From an uncultured Alphaproteobacteria bacterium (lineage in GTDB: Bacteria > Pseudomonadota > Alphaproteobacteria > Rhodobacterales > Rhodobacteraceae): 64,000 nt of DNA. The notes under the pieces are model-generated. The model made no database searches. It had not been told where the DNA came from and saw only the letters and a list, made by a program, of their open reading frames with translations. Shown in pieces: positions 62,975-64,000 of this stretch; within the stretch, counting starts at the first letter, position 1; each line of letters starts with the position of its first letter. The position numbers and the translations under genes are program-made. The stretch lies in NCBI GenBank assembly GCA_902619165.1, contig CACNDI010000005.1, forward strand, positions 62,001 to 126,000, read 5' to 3'.

Positions 62975-63225
62975 CTATAGATAATAAGTTCAGGGTAGAC
63001 TTTTAATTTTATTTAATTTCTTATCAATTTGTCACTATAAATTTTTTATTCAATATTTTCAATTGCTTAATTGCACTTTATCATTCCTCCTTCTTAAGTA
63101 TTTATGTCGCAATTATCTTCCACTTTATGCTTTCCAATGGCGTTAATCAGAAGCATCTTAGACCTCTTAAAAAGGCTACTGTATTTAAAAAAATTTCTCA
63201 CATTTGATATTTTTTAGCTGAGAAA
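62975..63225. other. 251-base non-coding gap
   Basis: The longest gap in the window, very AT-rich. It holds a plausible minus-strand promoter for the cytochrome b561 gene (GTGACA 63035-63030, 18-base spacer, TAAAAT 63011-63006) and the terminator of the gene to its right. I saw no tRNA, small RNA signature or short ORF with a ribosome site. Confidence 0.4.
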
Positions 63226-63227
63226 TT
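63188..63227 (-). terminator. Intrinsic terminator after the GNAT/FemAB-like gene
   Basis: On the minus strand AATTTCTCA (63227-63219) pairs perfectly with TGAGAAATT (63200-63192) over an 18-base loop, and the second arm runs straight into a run of T residues. It overlaps the stop codon of the partial gene. Low G+C in the stem is expected in this genome. Confidence 0.55.
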
Positions 63228-64000
63228 AAAGTGGAATAGAAAATTGCTGATAAGAAATCGTTCTAGCTCCAAATAATTCTTTTTGATGAGATAAACCTTG
63301 ATTTAGAACCCATCCATTTTCGGTAGTTGAAGTTCCAAAATCAAACCACTCGTGATCATCAACAGTTTCATATATTAGATAATTTACAATAGCATCTATT
63401 GCTCCCATTCCCCGACCAAGTTCGTTAGATGCTATGTATTGTACGTGACTTGTTCGACCACACTTATAAACAACCAAACCGGCAACAATAGATTTTGCTT
63501 TAACTGCAGTATAAAGACGAATATTATCGTTAAACATATTTTTTAGATATATCATTTCATCTAAGTTGTGAGTTGGAGCCACATTATATTTTTCAGCCAA
63601 ATTTTGTATCAAAATTTCCCAAAATTCGTTCCAGCTATCACTACTAGAAACTATTACATTATTCTTTTTTGCCTTTTTCACTCCCCTTTTGCGCAACTTC
63701 GAAAAGCCCAACTGTTGGTTTAATCTTATGCTTGATGACACATCATTTCTTACTTGTGTAGCTCCAGCTTTAAAAAGAGCGTAGAGATCTTCTTCAGCAG
63801 GATATAAATGGTAAATATGTGGAATAGGTTTGTATAACAGATTTTTTGCTTTAGTTAACCGAAGATAGCTTAACAGTACATCGAAAATATCAAGTGCTAG
63901 TGAGATATTCATCTCGGTGCCTGTAAGTAGTCCTCCATAAGTTAACCCATCGTGAGAACTGATAGTGCCATCAGATCGTTTATTAGCAGGTAATAAGGCA
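63226..64000 (-). CDS. GNAT/FemAB-like acyltransferase, 5' end off window
   Basis: The minus-strand frame is open from the right edge (about 258 residues visible), so the ATG at 63912 in the ORF track is internal: upstream codons read 'LLPANKRSDGTISSHDGLTYGG', a recognisable FemAB-type opening. Later segments include 'TSHVQYIASNELGRGMGAID' and 'WFDFGTSTTENGWVLNQGL'. Such proteins are peptidoglycan or sugar-modifying aminoacyl/acyl transferases, often in surface-polysaccharide loci. The neighbouring genes to the right are unseen. Followed by an intrinsic terminator. Confidence 0.78.
   Translation of the reverse strand, partial: ALLPANKRSDGTISSHDGLTYGGLLTGTEMNISLALDIFDVLLSYLRLTKAKNLLYKPIPHIYHLYPAEEDLYALFKAGATQVRNDVSSSIRLNQQLGFSKLRKRGVKKAKKNNVIVSSSDSWNEFWEILIQNLAEKYNVAPTHNLDEMIYLKNMFNDNIRLYTAVKAKSIVAGLVVYKCGRTSHVQYIASNELGRGMGAIDAIVNYLIYETVDDHEWFDFGTSTTENGWVLNQGLSHQKELFGARTISYQQFSIPL

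Overview
The window is gene-dense, AT-rich bacterial chromosome (roughly one third G+C by eye), almost entirely housekeeping and with very short intergenic gaps. Protein families and gene order point to a marine-type, streamlined alphaproteobacterium. Supporting neighbourhoods, recalled from known genomes, are rpsF-rpsR-rplI-dnaB-alr, fabD-fabG-acpP-fabF-mltG, yajC-secD-secF, secG-pyrG, purL-bolA-grxD, ftsB-pdhA-pdhB(lipoyl)-pdhC, tkt opposite DUF4164-zapA, carA opposite yqeY, and LysM/LOG/EamA. Several of these resemble Rhodobacterales order, but genus and family cannot be fixed without a search. I found no rRNA, tRNA, CRISPR array, insertion sequence, prophage, integrase or recognisable defence system.

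Layout. 1-10.8 kb is mixed metabolism: a crotonase, a class V aminotransferase, an SDR/P1-peptidase/small membrane protein operon, a lysophospholipid-type acyltransferase, argC-ccmE, a Bcr/CflA-type exporter, and an AMP-ligase coupled to a PanE-like reductase. 10.9-24 kb holds two small exported proteins, yajC-secDF, Fe-superoxide dismutase, EamA transporter, LOG hydrolase, a LysM protein, an Atm1-type ABC exporter, a YfgM-like protein, bamB and der: mostly envelope and protein-export functions. 22.8-29.6 kb on the minus strand carries ribosomal proteins, replicative helicase, alanine racemase, MlaE/MlaF lipid transport, CvpA and an SDR. 29.7-34.9 kb is the fatty-acid synthesis cluster plus mltG and cysE.

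34.9-41.8 kb is a tightly packed minus-strand run, tkt-pgk-ftsB-pdhA-pdhB-E2, linking sugar metabolism, division and acetyl-CoA production. 42-53 kb includes zapA, then a ten-gene minus-strand run (carA, ubiquinone-type hydroxylase, ilvC, secG, pyrG, acyl-CoA ligase, terB-like, purL, bolA, grxD). 53-64 kb has yqeY, a membrane pyrophosphatase, an unknown exported protein, an MFS carrier, an alkyltransferase-like protein, a MORN-repeat protein, a cytochrome P450, an M20 amidohydrolase, three small proteins and a GNAT/FemAB-like gene cut by the right edge.

The strongest unusual observation is the pyruvate dehydrogenase complex. The E2 subunit begins directly with its peripheral-subunit-binding domain and has no lipoyl domain, while E1 beta carries one, so the only visible swinging arm sits on E1. 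Second, the membrane pyrophosphatase has the Ala/Gly signature of the K+-dependent class rather than the Lys/Thr of the classical alphaproteobacterial proton pump. Several expected neighbours (gap, radA, purF) are absent from otherwise conserved clusters. No wholly new multi-gene system was evident.
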